64,000 nt of DNA from positions 620,001 through 684,000 of the forward strand of contig CAWEYY010000003.1 in the NCBI GenBank assembly GCA_963813435.1, in the 5' to 3' direction. The notes under the pieces were generated by a model that saw nothing but the letters and a program-made list of their open reading frames with translations, was not told the DNA's origin and ran no database searches. This DNA is from AC-32 sp963813435 (GTDB taxonomy: Bacteria > Actinomycetota > Thermoleophilia > Gaiellales > Gaiellaceae). Positions 16,424-25,054 of this stretch are shown here, piece after piece (position 1 is the stretch's first letter; every line of letters starts with the position of its first letter). Made by a program: the position numbers and the translations under genes.

Positions 16424-19282
16424 TCAGACCTCCAGCGCCTCTCGCAGGATCCTGTCCTGCTCGCGAACGTGCGCGGTCGGATAGCCCTCGCTCGGGCTCG
16501 CACGCCACGGCCGTCCTCCATAACGGAGCTTGACGCCGAGCGGCAGCGCCTCTTCGAGCCGGTGCCGGATCGCGCGCCACGCGCCCATGTTCTGCGGCTC
16601 CTCCTGAACCCAGACGACCTCGTCGAGCCGGGGGTAGGAGCGCGTCAGCTGCGCGGCGGCCTCGACCGGGAACGGATAGAGCTGCTCGAGGCGGCCGACC
16701 GCGATCCGGCCGGACGCGGAGCGAAGCTCGTGGCCGAGCAGGTCGTAGGCGATCTTGCCCGAGCAGAGGATGAGCCGGTGGATCTCCTCGGGCGAGACCT
16801 CCGGATCGGAGAGCACGGGTTGGAACGATCCGTGCGTCAGGTCCTCGAGCGAAGACGACGCCTCCTTCAACCGGAGGAGCCCCTTCGGCGTCATCACGAT
16901 CAGCGGTCGGGCGCTCGCCTCGAGGGCCTGGCGGCGGAGGAGGTGGAAGTACTGCGCGGCGGTCGTGCAATTGGCGACGCGGATGTTCTCCTGCGCCGCG
17001 AGCTGCAGGAACCGCTCGAGGCGCGCGCTCGAGTGCTCCGGCCCGTTCCCCTCGTAGCCGTGTGGGAGCAGCAACGTCAGCCGTGACGTCTGGCCCCACT
17101 TCGAGAGGCCCGAGACGATGAACTGGTCGATCGCTATCTGCGCGCCGTTGACGAAGTCGCCGAACTGCGCCTCCCAGCAGACGAGCGTCTCCGGCGCCGC
17201 GACCGAGTACCCGTACTCGAACGCGAGGCAGGCCGCCTCCGAGAGCGGCGAGTTGTGGACCTCGAACGACGACGTCGCCTCGCCGAGGTTCTGGACCGGG
17301 GTGTAGAACTCGCCGTTCTCGGCGTCGTGCAGGACGAGGTGGCGGTGGGAGAACGTGCCTCGCTCGGTGTCCTGGCCGGTCAGCCGCACGGGAATGCCCT
17401 CGACGAGCAGGCTCGCGAAGGCGAGCTCCTCGGCCTGGCCCCAGTCGATCCCGCCCTCGTCCAGAGCCGTGCTGCGGCGCCGGAGCTGCTTGGCGAGCTT
17501 CGGGTTGAGCGTGAAGCCGTCCGGGACCTCGAGCAACTCGCCGTTGAGCCCGCGCAGCCGCTCCTCCTCGACGGCCGTTACGACCTCGGCGTCCGGCGAG
17601 GACGGGATTCGCCCCTCGTACGCGACCGCGGGAACCGTCTCGCCGAACGTCTCCTTGAGGCGCTCGTGCGCCTCCTTCAGGCGCTGCTCGGTCTTCCCCA
17701 CGAAGCTCTCGGCGTCCTCCTTCGACACGACGCCTTCGGCCTCGAGGGTCTCGGTGTACTGCGCGAGCACACTCGGCTGGCGCTCGATCCGCGCCGCCAT
17801 GAGCGGCTGCGTGTACGCCGGCTCGTCCTGCTCGTTGTGCCCGAAGCGCCGATAGCCGACCAGGTCGATCACGACGTCGGTGCAGAAGCGCCGCCTGAAC
17901 GCCATGGCGAGTCGGATCGCGGCCAGCGCGGCCTCGGCATCGTCGGCGTTGACGTGGATGATCGGGAAGTCGAAGCCCTTCGCGAGGTCGCTCGAGTACC
18001 GGGTCGAGCGCCCGTCGACCGGGTCGGTCGTGAAGCCGATCTGGTTGTTCGCGATCAGGTGGAGCGTGCCGCCGGTCGAGTACCCGGTCAGGTCGGCGAG
18101 GTTGAGCGTCTCGGCGACGATGCCCTGACCCGGGAAGGACGCGTCGCCGTGGATCAGGATCGGCATCGCGACCGCCGAGTCGTGGTAGCCCGTGCGGGTC
18201 GAGCGGTCGGTCTGCTCCGCGCGCGTCCTGCCTTCGACGACGGGGTCGACAGCCTCGAGGTGGCTCGGGTTCGACGCGAGCGTGAGCGTGATCTCGCCGG
18301 CCGGTGTCTGGCCGAGGCCCTCGGCGCCGAGGTGGTACTTGACGTCTCCGGTTCCGCCGCGCGGGTCGTCGACGACGGCGTCGAGCGTCCGCTCGCCCTC
18401 GAACTCGCGCAGGATCGTCTCGTACGGACGGCCGAGCACGTGTGCGAGCACGTTCAGTCGCCCGCGGTGTGCCATCCCGAAGACGACCTCGTGCGCTCCC
18501 TCCTCGGCCGCGATCGCAATCGCCTCGTCGAGCATCGGAACCATCACGTCCAGGCCCTCGATCGAGAACTGCTTCTGCCCGAGGAACGCGCGGCGTAGAT
18601 AGCGCTCGAGACCCTCGACCTCCGTGAGCCGCTCGAGCAGGCGGCGTTTCTCGTCCGCGGTCAACGGCTGGCGGTAGCGGCCCGACTCGATCACGGTGCG
18701 CAGCCAGACCCGCTGCTCGTGGTCGGAGATGTGCTCGACCTCGTAGGCGCTCGTGCCGCAGTAGATCTCGTGGAGGCGCGGGAGGACGTCGGCCGCGGTC
18801 TCGCCGGGGACGTGCACGGCGAGAAGCGAGGCCGAGATCCGCGCTTGCAGCTCCGGGGTCAGCGGGGGGTCGAGCCGCTCGAGCTCGAGCGCCGGGTCGC
18901 CGATCGGCTCCGACCCAAGCGGGTCGAGTCTCGCCGCCAGGTGGCCGTGCCTGCGGATCGCCTGCACGATGGCGACCGCCGAGGCCACGCCCGCGAGCAA
19001 CTCATCGTCGGGCTCGCCGGCAGCCGGCGGCGTGGTTGTCGGAGCCTCAGGCGCCGCCGGCTCGTCCTCCCTAGGAGGCACGGGGACGACATGACCGTTG
19101 CGCTCCTCGTGCAGCAGCTCGAGCAGGCGCGCGAGCCCGGGGTGGGTTGCGACGAGCTCGCTCGAGCCGCTCTCGAAGAGCGAGCGCCACTCGGCTGGCA
19201 CCGCTTCGGGGTTCTCCAGGTACTGCTCGAGCAACGCCCGCGCGTAGCCGGAGTTGAGGCCATCGACGTCGTGCATGCTCAC
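16424..19282 (-). CDS. sucA: 2-oxoglutarate dehydrogenase E1 component
   Basis: A 952-residue thiamine-diphosphate enzyme that decarboxylates 2-oxoglutarate in the TCA cycle. The amino end DGLNSGYARALLEQYLENPEAVP is the usual E1 start. Core motifs are FGMAHRGRLNVLAHVLG, YHLGAEG, HGDASFPGQGIVAETLNL and NNQIGFTTDP (thiamine and Mg binding), HNEQDEPAYTQPLM, and a C-terminal QEEPQNMGAW. The length matches stand-alone E1 (about 930 residues), so there is no fused succinyltransferase domain as in mycobacterial Kgd. The start is GTG at 19282 or ATG at 19276. E2 and E3 genes are not in the window. Confidence 0.95.
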   Translation of the reverse strand: MSMHDVDGLNSGYARALLEQYLENPEAVPAEWRSLFESGSSELVATHPGLARLLELLHEERNGHVVPVPPREDEPAAPEAPTTTPPAAGEPDDELLAGVASAVAIVQAIRRHGHLAARLDPLGSEPIGDPALELERLDPPLTPELQARISASLLAVHVPGETAADVLPRLHEIYCGTSAYEVEHISDHEQRVWLRTVIESGRYRQPLTADEKRRLLERLTEVEGLERYLRRAFLGQKQFSIEGLDVMVPMLDEAIAIAAEEGAHEVVFGMAHRGRLNVLAHVLGRPYETILREFEGERTLDAVVDDPRGGTGDVKYHLGAEGLGQTPAGEITLTLASNPSHLEAVDPVVEGRTRAEQTDRSTRTGYHDSAVAMPILIHGDASFPGQGIVAETLNLADLTGYSTGGTLHLIANNQIGFTTDPVDGRSTRYSSDLAKGFDFPIIHVNADDAEAALAAIRLAMAFRRRFCTDVVIDLVGYRRFGHNEQDEPAYTQPLMAARIERQPSVLAQYTETLEAEGVVSKEDAESFVGKTEQRLKEAHERLKETFGETVPAVAYEGRIPSSPDAEVVTAVEEERLRGLNGELLEVPDGFTLNPKLAKQLRRRSTALDEGGIDWGQAEELAFASLLVEGIPVRLTGQDTERGTFSHRHLVLHDAENGEFYTPVQNLGEATSSFEVHNSPLSEAACLAFEYGYSVAAPETLVCWEAQFGDFVNGAQIAIDQFIVSGLSKWGQTSRLTLLLPHGYEGNGPEHSSARLERFLQLAAQENIRVANCTTAAQYFHLLRRQALEASARPLIVMTPKGLLRLKEASSSLEDLTHGSFQPVLSDPEVSPEEIHRLILCSGKIAYDLLGHELRSASGRIAVGRLEQLYPFPVEAAAQLTRSYPRLDEVVWVQEEPQNMGAWRAIRHRLEEALPLGVKLRYGGRPWRASPSEGYPTAHVREQDRILREALEV

Positions 19283-19330
19283 GGTCTTTGTTGTACCAGC
19301 GCGGTTCCCTCTCGAAGCGAACGCTCTGAC

Positions 19331-19594
19331 TCAGAAAATCGGATTGTCCGTAGACACGGCGACGGCCATGCCCACGATGAAGCACAGCCCGCAGACGACC
19401 AGCGCCGCAGCCGCCAGGCGTGAGTGCCTGCCGCCCATCGCCGTCGAGATGAGCGCCAGCGCGATCGCGAACGGGATCAGCCGCGCCGGCCGGTAGGCGA
19501 CGCCGATCAGGCCGACGAACAACGCGAGCGCAGCGAGCAGCCCTGCGATCGACTCGGTCATGCCCCGGTTCTGCGCGGCGGAGGGCGTGCTCAC
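19331..19594 (-). CDS. Small membrane protein with three predicted helices
   Basis: An 87-residue protein with hydrophobic stretches SIAGLLAALALFVGLIGVAY, LIPFAIALALISTAM and LAAAALVVCGLCFIVGMAVA. The GTG at 19594 overlaps the stop of the next upstream gene (GTGA), which supports that start over the ATG at 19561. No known family. It precedes the 2-oxoglutarate dehydrogenase gene by 48 bases and may be co-transcribed with it. Confidence 0.7.
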   Translation of the reverse strand: MSTPSAAQNRGMTESIAGLLAALALFVGLIGVAYRPARLIPFAIALALISTAMGGRHSRLAAAALVVCGLCFIVGMAVAVSTDNPIF

Positions 19595-19824
19595 GATCGC
19601 GCGGCCGTCCGGCGAGGGCGGCCAGCGCCACGGTTCGGCGAGCCGTGCGGGCCAGGACGCCGCCGCCGCGGGCGCGGCTGCCAGGGGTCGTGCTCGAGAG
19701 CGGCCGACAGCAGGGCAGGCTCGGGCGGGTCAGGCTCGGCCTTGACGGCCCAGTAGACGACCAGGCCGAGGTACACGATTGGGATCTTCAGGACGAACAT
19801 CATGAAGACGAACTCCCAGACCAT
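19591..19824 (-). CDS. Small membrane protein with one helix and a basic tail
   Basis: A 77-residue protein. An ATG at 19824 gives MVWEFVFMMFVLKIPIVYLG, followed by VVYWAVKAEPDPPEP and an Arg/Pro-rich cytoplasmic tail. Its TGA overlaps the GTG of the next gene. Overlap and shared strand suggest a two-gene membrane unit ahead of sucA. No family is recognised. Confidence 0.65.
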   Translation of the reverse strand: MVWEFVFMMFVLKIPIVYLGLVVYWAVKAEPDPPEPALLSAALEHDPWQPRPRRRRPGPHGSPNRGAGRPRRTAARS

Positions 19825-19895
19825 CCGCGCAAGTGTACGGAAGTCCCGGGCGGGCGCGCGAGGGGCGACAGAAGCGCCCCTCGCTTCGGCATCGG

Positions 19896-20027
19896 CTAGC
19901 CGAACCCGATCCCGGTCGAGCCGGAGCCGCAGCCCGGGAACGCGAGCACCATCCAGACGACGAGCACGACTCCCAGCCCGACCACCAGGACGAAGATCCA
20001 GCTAGGCCCCCGACGCAGACGCCCCAC
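19896..20027 (-). CDS. Small single-helix membrane peptide overlapping a secreted-protein gene
   Basis: A 43-residue frame from a GTG at 20027 to the TAG at 19896. It reads MGRLRRGPSWIFVLVVGLGV, continues as a hydrophobic helix, then FPGCGSGSTGIGFG. It starts inside the last 23 bases of the Cys-rich secreted-protein gene in another frame. Positive-inside residues before one long helix are as expected for a real membrane peptide. GGAGGGA lies directly before the GTG, which is close for a ribosome site. It could be chance. Confidence 0.45.
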   Translation of the reverse strand: MGRLRRGPSWIFVLVVGLGVVLVVWMVLAFPGCGSGSTGIGFG

Positions 20028-20589
20028 TCCCTCCGTCCCCGTGGACCCAGATGTCCACCAGCGGGTACTTGTAGTAACAGATGAGCTTGGGAACGCAGGC
20101 CGAGAATGCGCCCTGCGTCCAGGCATCGGTGGAGTACGTCCCGACACCTCTTCCGCTGCAGTGCTCGTAGAGGCAGTTTGTCCCAATGTGACCCTGGAAC
20201 GACCAGCCGAAGGACGTATCCGCGGGCCAGCGGTCGCGCCAGAAGTACGTGATCTTCTTGTCCTTCCAGCACCACCGAACCTGCTCGTAGTAGCGAAACA
20301 CGACGAACCAGGCAAGGTTCCTACGCGTCGCCCTCACCCATCGCGTCCGGCATGTCCCTTTCGAGCGCTCGTAGGCGTCCCACGACTCCGTGAGCACGTC
20401 GGTCTCGAACGCGGCGGTGCCGCAATCGATGTTCGGGTCGTCACACGCGTCCGCCGGGTAGTCGGGCTGAGCCAGGTCCGACTGCTCCGCCGCACGCGCG
20501 GCGCCGGGCATCAGCACGAGCAACACCGCGAGCACGGCGACGACCAGAGCCACCCCGAGCACCGGCGAATGTCTGTTCTGTGTCTCCAA
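20002..20589 (-). CDS. Cys-rich secreted protein of unknown function
   Basis: A 195-residue protein from a TTG at 20589 with GGGAGGTGG upstream. A signal peptide (LGVALVVAVLAVLLVLMPGAARA) precedes a mature chain with about eight cysteines (ADACDD, IDCG, GTCRT, RWCW, TNCLYEHC, SACVPKLICYY) and many aromatic residues. That pattern suggests a disulfide-stabilised extracellular domain. No family is recognised. The tail GDGGSGASASGA is flexible. Several palindromes lie upstream. Confidence 0.7.
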   Translation of the reverse strand: METQNRHSPVLGVALVVAVLAVLLVLMPGAARAAEQSDLAQPDYPADACDDPNIDCGTAAFETDVLTESWDAYERSKGTCRTRWVRATRRNLAWFVVFRYYEQVRWCWKDKKITYFWRDRWPADTSFGWSFQGHIGTNCLYEHCSGRGVGTYSTDAWTQGAFSACVPKLICYYKYPLVDIWVHGDGGSGASASGA

Positions 20590-20599
20590 TGTCCACCTC

Positions 20600-20692
20600 C
20601 CGTCGACTCCTGTCGACGGTAGGCGCGGCCGACGCACACGTGTGATACGGGAACGTGTCGGAAGTGCAACATCTCGGCTAGACGGTCCTAGC
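20600..20692 (-). promoter_or_regulatory. Cluster of palindromes upstream of the Cys-rich secreted protein
   Basis: CCGTCGAC-TCCT-GTCGACGG (20600-20619) abuts the ribosome site; CACACGTGTG (20635-20644) and GCTAG-N6-CTAGC (20677-20692) lie behind it. All three are perfect dyads within 93 bases of the non-coding leader, so one or more may be an operator. Confidence 0.4.
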
Positions 20693-20710
20693 GCATGGAG
20701 CCGGGGCTGC

Positions 20711-22207
20711 CTAGTGGCCGTTTCGGACAGGTCCGAAACCGCCACCGCCAGGCGTTTCGACCCGCACGAGGTCGCCTGCAGAGAGGTCGCGGCTGACCTT
20801 CGCGGGAAGCTCCTCCCCGTTCAGGAGGTTGCGCCCCGGAGCCCCGGGTTCGCCGCCGCGCGCGCCCTGAGGGGCCCGCGCGCGCCGCTCGCCGACGAGC
20901 GAGAGACGGCAGTAGTCCAGCACCCGTAGCTCGCGCACGACTCCGTCTCCTCCGCGGTGCCGCCCGCGTCCGCCCGAGCCGAGCCGAAGCTCGTGCCGCT
21001 CGACCCGCAGCGGATATGCAAGCTCGAGCGCCTCGGTCGGGGTCGAGAGCGTGTTCGACATCGCCACGTGGACGCCGGACGGCCCGTCCGCGCCAGGGCA
21101 CGCGCCCTGGCCGCCGCCGACCGTCTCGTAGTAGGTGAAGCGGTCGTTTCCGAGCGTGAGGTTGTTCATCGTCCCCTGACCCTGGGCAGGGACCTCGACC
21201 GCCTGGCCGAAGGCGGCGAAGAGCACGTCGACGATCCGGCTCGAGGTCTCGACGTTCCCAGCCGCGACGGCAGCTGGCGCGCGGGCGTTCACGAGGCTCC
21301 CCTCATGCGCGCGCACGTGGACCGGGGCGAACGCCCCACCCGAAGCGGGGACGTCCGGGTCGGTCAGGCAACGCACGACGAAGTAGCAGGCCGACCGCGT
21401 GACCGCGAGTGGACAGTTCAGGTTCCCGTCGTGCTGGGGCACGGTGCCCTCGAAGTCGATCTCGACGCTGTCGCCCCCGAGGGTGACCGCGACGCGGATC
21501 GCGAGCTCGGAGCCATCGGCAGCTTCCAGTGCGTCAGCGGCCACGAGGCGCCCTGTGGGAAAAGCCGCGAGGGCTGCTCTCACACGGCGTTCCGAGTACG
21601 CGTAGAGCTCGTCCATCGCCGCCTCGACCAGTGAGGTTCCGCGGCGGTCGCAGAGCTCGTCGATCCTGCGAGCAGCCAACCGGTGCGCTGCGAGCTGGGC
21701 ACGGAGATCGCCGCGGCGCTCGTCGGGGTTCCGCATCCTGGCAACGAGCGAATCGAGGACGCTGTCGTCGAGCCGCGTGGGTGGGATCACGACGCCCTCC
21801 TCGTCGAGCGTGCGCGAGGCGGCCGGAAGGCTGCCGGGCTCGTTCGCGCCGACGTCGGCGTGGTGGGCTCGCGTGACGGCAAAGCCGACGCGGGTTCGAG
21901 TGACGAGCGTGATGTCGGGCAGGTGCGTGCCGCCCGCGAACGGGTCGTTGAGGATGAAGACGTCGTCCGACGCGGGATCGTGCTCGCGGACCGCTGCGAC
22001 CGCGTCGGGCATCGCGCCGAGGTGGACCGGGATGTGCTCGGCCTGCGCGATCATCCGGCCGCGCCGGTCGAAGATCGCGGTCGAGCAGTCGCGGCGCTCC
22101 TTGATGTTCGCCGAGAACGCGGAGCGGATGAGCGCGGCGCCCATCTCGTCGGCCACCGACCGGAGAGCCGCTCCGATCAGCTGGAGCTCAAGTTCCAATA
22201 TTTCCAC
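20711..22207 (-). CDS. Hydantoinase B/oxoprolinase family protein
   Basis: The B subunit of an ATP-dependent hydantoinase or 5-oxoprolinase-type enzyme. The amino end LELELQLIGAALRSVADEMG is typical, followed by SANIKERRDCSTAIFD, QAEHIPVHLGAMPDAV and DVFILNDPFAGGTHLPDIT, the family hallmark. The end PGGGGFGPV is also standard. The GTG at 22207 overlaps the upstream A-subunit gene by 20 bases; a TTG at 22201 is an alternative. With the A subunit it would hydrolyse a cyclic amide such as a hydantoin or 5-oxoproline; the substrate is not known. Confidence 0.9.
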   Translation of the reverse strand: MEILELELQLIGAALRSVADEMGAALIRSAFSANIKERRDCSTAIFDRRGRMIAQAEHIPVHLGAMPDAVAAVREHDPASDDVFILNDPFAGGTHLPDITLVTRTRVGFAVTRAHHADVGANEPGSLPAASRTLDEEGVVIPPTRLDDSVLDSLVARMRNPDERRGDLRAQLAAHRLAARRIDELCDRRGTSLVEAAMDELYAYSERRVRAALAAFPTGRLVAADALEAADGSELAIRVAVTLGGDSVEIDFEGTVPQHDGNLNCPLAVTRSACYFVVRCLTDPDVPASGGAFAPVHVRAHEGSLVNARAPAAVAAGNVETSSRIVDVLFAAFGQAVEVPAQGQGTMNNLTLGNDRFTYYETVGGGQGACPGADGPSGVHVAMSNTLSTPTEALELAYPLRVERHELRLGSGGRGRHRGGDGVVRELRVLDYCRLSLVGERRARAPQGARGGEPGAPGRNLLNGEELPAKVSRDLSAGDLVRVETPGGGGFGPVRNGH

Positions 22208-23963
22208 GCTCTCGTGACACTCTCGTGAGCCGCAGCGTGCTACTGGTCCCATCCCTAACCCCCACCCACCCAGGGGGAACCCAGCAGGTGGCGCCGTCCA
22301 GCTCGACCCGGGTCGGGCCGCGTGCCTCCAGGGGCTTCGCGGTCGGGAGCTTCAGCGCCGGGCCTGTGCGGATCTCCGCGGTCCGCACGGCGACCAGCTC
22401 GATCGGTCGCCCCGGATCCGCGTAGCCGTATCGCGCCTCATGGGCTCGATGGAACGCGCCCGCCAGATCGGCCTGAAGCGGCACCGCCAGCTCGAACGAC
22501 TGCCCCCGGTAGCGCAGGTCGGCCTCGCCGTGCTCGGGCAGCTCGCCGGCCTCTTCGAGCAGGCAGACGCGTGACTCGACCCGGTCGCGCCGCTCGTCGC
22601 TCACGGCGAGGCCGAGCGCAGAGAGAACGCCGGCTGCCTCCGGGACGAGAACCGTCTCGATCCCGAGCTCCTCCGCGAGCGCGCAGGCGTGCAGAGGCCC
22701 GGCGCCTCCAAAGGCGACCAGGGCGAACTCCCGCGGATCGAGGCCCCGCTCGACCGAGACGAGCCGCAGCGCTCGCAGCATCTCCGCGTTGACGACCTGG
22801 ATCGCCTCCGCGGGGTCGACTCCGGCGAGCGCGCGATCGGCCGCCGAACGGTCGAGCTCCAGCCCGCCCGCGATCCGGTCCGGCAGACGGCCGAGCGCCA
22901 GGTTGGCGTCGGTCACCGTCGGCCGCTCACCTCCGCGGCCATAGCACGCCGGTCCCGGATCGGCGCCCGCGCTCTCCGGCCCCACACGCAGCGCACCGCC
23001 CGAGTCACGCCAGACCAGCGACCCCCCGCCAGCGCCGACCGTCTGCAGGTCGACCGTGGGCAACTGGAGCGCAAACCCGGCGACCTCGCGTTCGGACGTC
23101 CGGCCGGCCTCGCCGCCGACGATCAGGCACACGTCCGTGGAGGTGCCACCCATGTCGAGCGAGATCGCACTCTCGATCCCGACCAGGCGCGCGATCCTCG
23201 CCGCGCCGACCACGCCCGCAGCCGGTCCGGACACGAGGGCAAGCGCAGGGTGCGCGGCCGCCTCCCCGAGAGTCGCGACCCCGCCCGAGGACCGCATGAC
23301 CAGCGGCTCGGGCAGCCCGGCCGCCGCGCAGGCCCGCCCGAGCGCCTCGAGGTAGCCGGAGACGGCCGGCCCGAGGTAGGCGTCGACGGCCGTCGTCGAG
23401 GCCCGCTCGTACTCGCGGAACTCAGGCGCAACCTCGTGCGACGCGACGACGCGAGCGCGAGGCAGTCTCCGCCGCACCTCCGCAGCGACCGCGCGCTCGT
23501 GGGACGGATCGCGAAAGGCGAAGAGGAGGCAGACCGCGACCGCCTCCACGTCGTCGCCGAACACCGGCAACGAGTCGAGCTCGAGCGGCGCGACCAGGCC
23601 GTCCGGCCCGATTCGCTCGCGCACGCCGTGGCAGCGCTCCAGCGGAACCAGCGGCTCGGGATGCGCATCGCACAGCCGGTACAGGTGCGCGCGGTTCTGG
23701 CGGCGCAGGTGAAGCAGGTGCTCGAAGCCCTCCGTCGCCACGAAGGCGGTGCGGGCTCCCTTGCGCTCGAGGAGCGCATTCGTCGCGACGGTCGTTCCGT
23801 GCGTGAACCGGTCAAGGCCCTCCGCGCCGACGGCGCGAGCCGCGGCCAGCACCGACTCCTCCTGACGCCTCTCCGTCGGCACCTTGGCCGTCCGCAGGCC
23901 GTCGCGCGAAAGCAGCACCGCGTCGGTGAAGGTCCCACCGACGTCCACACCGAGGACGGTCAT
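22188..23963 (-). CDS. Hydantoinase A/oxoprolinase family protein
   Basis: The ATP-binding A subunit, about 591 residues. It has the actin-like phosphate motif LGVDVGGTFTDAVLL at the start, FTHGTTVATNALLERKGART, the second nucleotide motif SLDMGGTSTDVCLI and VAFGGAGPLHACALAEELGI. The start is ATG at 23963, with a GTG two codons earlier. It forms a two-gene unit with the B subunit. A divergent lasso-cluster regulator begins at 24100. Confidence 0.9.
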   Translation of the reverse strand: MTVLGVDVGGTFTDAVLLSRDGLRTAKVPTERRQEESVLAAARAVGAEGLDRFTHGTTVATNALLERKGARTAFVATEGFEHLLHLRRQNRAHLYRLCDAHPEPLVPLERCHGVRERIGPDGLVAPLELDSLPVFGDDVEAVAVCLLFAFRDPSHERAVAAEVRRRLPRARVVASHEVAPEFREYERASTTAVDAYLGPAVSGYLEALGRACAAAGLPEPLVMRSSGGVATLGEAAAHPALALVSGPAAGVVGAARIARLVGIESAISLDMGGTSTDVCLIVGGEAGRTSEREVAGFALQLPTVDLQTVGAGGGSLVWRDSGGALRVGPESAGADPGPACYGRGGERPTVTDANLALGRLPDRIAGGLELDRSAADRALAGVDPAEAIQVVNAEMLRALRLVSVERGLDPREFALVAFGGAGPLHACALAEELGIETVLVPEAAGVLSALGLAVSDERRDRVESRVCLLEEAGELPEHGEADLRYRGQSFELAVPLQADLAGAFHRAHEARYGYADPGRPIELVAVRTAEIRTGPALKLPTAKPLEARGPTRVELDGATCWVPPGWVGVRDGTSSTLRLTRVSRERGNIGT

Positions 23964-24007
23964 CGCCACGACTGCCTATCTAACGGAAGCCCACACAGAG
24001 CGGACCC

Positions 24008-24023
24008 CTAGCCGATCGGCGAG
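24008..24023. promoter_or_regulatory. Imperfect CTAGCC-N4-GGCTAG-like dyad
   Basis: CTAGCC-GATC-GGCGAG differs at one base from the palindrome found at 31389, 57476 and 59994. It sits between the hydantoinase genes and the lasso-cluster regulator. Confidence 0.35.
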
Positions 24024-24099
24024 GGGGTCGACCCCGCCCGATGATTGGTCTTTTCAAGCCGGGCTTCCCAGGGACCTCGTACTTTTCTAGTCTCGGTAC

Positions 24100-24753
24100 A
24101 TGGCTTCGGTACCTGCCCAGGTTTCTACCGAAAGCGGGGCTTTCCCCTCCACTGCGCCGCATGCGGCCGTGATCGACCAGGATCCGCATCGCGCGCGCCG
24201 GCTCGTCGCCATCCTGGGGACTCGCGCCGGACTCGACCCTTCGGAGGCCGACCTGCTCGTCCTCGGCTTCGACCGGCTCGGCCGCGAGGAGCGCGACGCC
24301 GTCGCGCGGCTCCGCGAGGAGTCGCCCGAAAGGCCGCTTCTCGTCGTCGTGGAGCGGTCGGATCCGCGCACCGCGCGCGACGCCCTCTCGGCGGGAGCCG
24401 ACGCCCTCGTCCTCAGTGACGAGGCGGGGAGCTGCCTCGCCCCCGCGGCACAGGCGGCGCTTGCGGGTCAGATCTCACTCCCGCACAGCTTCGGCGACGG
24501 CTTCCGGCGGCCATCGCTCTCGCGGCGGGAGAAGCAGGTGCTGGGTCTTGTCGTCATGGGTCTCCTCAACGCCGAGATCGCCGCCAAGCTGCACGTCACA
24601 GAGAGCACCGTCAAGAGCCACCTGACGTCGTGCTTCGCGAAGCTCGGTGTCCGCACCAGGAGCGAAGCGACGGCGCTCATCCTCGACCCCGAGGGCGGGC
24701 TCGGGCTCGGCGTGCTCGCGATCTCGACGACCGATGACGACGATGACGCCTGA
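24100..24753 (+). CDS. LuxR-type regulator with a degenerate receiver, first gene of the lasso cluster
   Basis: A 217-residue DNA-binding protein. Residues about 20-125 look like a receiver fold (AAVIDQDPHRARRLVAIL, LLVVVERSDPRTARDAL, AGADALVLSD), but the phosphate-accepting Asp and the late Lys are not where expected. Residues about 140-200 form a GerE-type helix-turn-helix (LSRREKQVLGLVVMGLLNAE then TESTVKSHLTSCFAKLGV). It ends in a run of Asp. Its stop overlaps the start of the PqqD-like gene, so it is likely the cluster's own regulator and probably works without phosphorylation. Confidence 0.85.
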   Translation: MASVPAQVSTESGAFPSTAPHAAVIDQDPHRARRLVAILGTRAGLDPSEADLLVLGFDRLGREERDAVARLREESPERPLLVVVERSDPRTARDALSAGADALVLSDEAGSCLAPAAQAALAGQISLPHSFGDGFRRPSLSRREKQVLGLVVMGLLNAEIAAKLHVTESTVKSHLTSCFAKLGVRTRSEATALILDPEGGLGLGVLAISTTDDDDDA

Positions 24754-25054
24754 GCAGCTTGTTCCGAACGGCGACCTGCTGTCGGCTCGCCTGCGAATTC
24801 CCGAGCACGTCGTCTACCGCGACTTCGTGTCCGAGACCGTGGTTCTGAACCTCGAGACCGGCCGCTACCACGGGCTCAACCCGACCGGAGGACGCATTCT
24901 CGACGCGCTCGAGCGCTCGGAGACGGTTGCCGAAGCGGCCGAGAAGCTCGCCGGCGAGTACGAGCAGGAACCGGAGGAGGTCGAGGCCGACGTGCTCGCC
25001 TTCTGCTCCGACCTGCTCACGCGGGGGCTCGTCGAGCTCCGCCCCCATGACTGA
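24734..25054 (+). CDS. PqqD-like leader-peptide-binding protein (lasso B1)
   Basis: A 106-residue RiPP recognition element. SARLRIPEHVVYRDFVSETV then LNLETGRYHGLNPTGGRILD is the classic PqqD winged-helix pattern. In lasso pathways this protein grips the precursor leader and hands it to the B2 protease. The start is ATG at 24734 or 24743, both inside the end of the regulator gene. Its stop overlaps the start of the kinase gene. Family assignment is firm; the lasso role follows from the cluster. Confidence 0.88.
   Translation: MTTMTPEQLVPNGDLLSARLRIPEHVVYRDFVSETVVLNLETGRYHGLNPTGGRILDALERSETVAEAAEKLAGEYEQEPEEVEADVLAFCSDLLTRGLVELRPHD

Noticed and set aside
17255..18598. Long plus-strand frame opposite 2-oxoglutarate dehydrogenase
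   Set aside because: It is a shadow of the strongly conserved sucA frame.
22689..24011. 440-codon plus-strand frame opposite the hydantoinase A gene
   Set aside because: The minus-strand frame has the full family motif set; this one is composition-driven.
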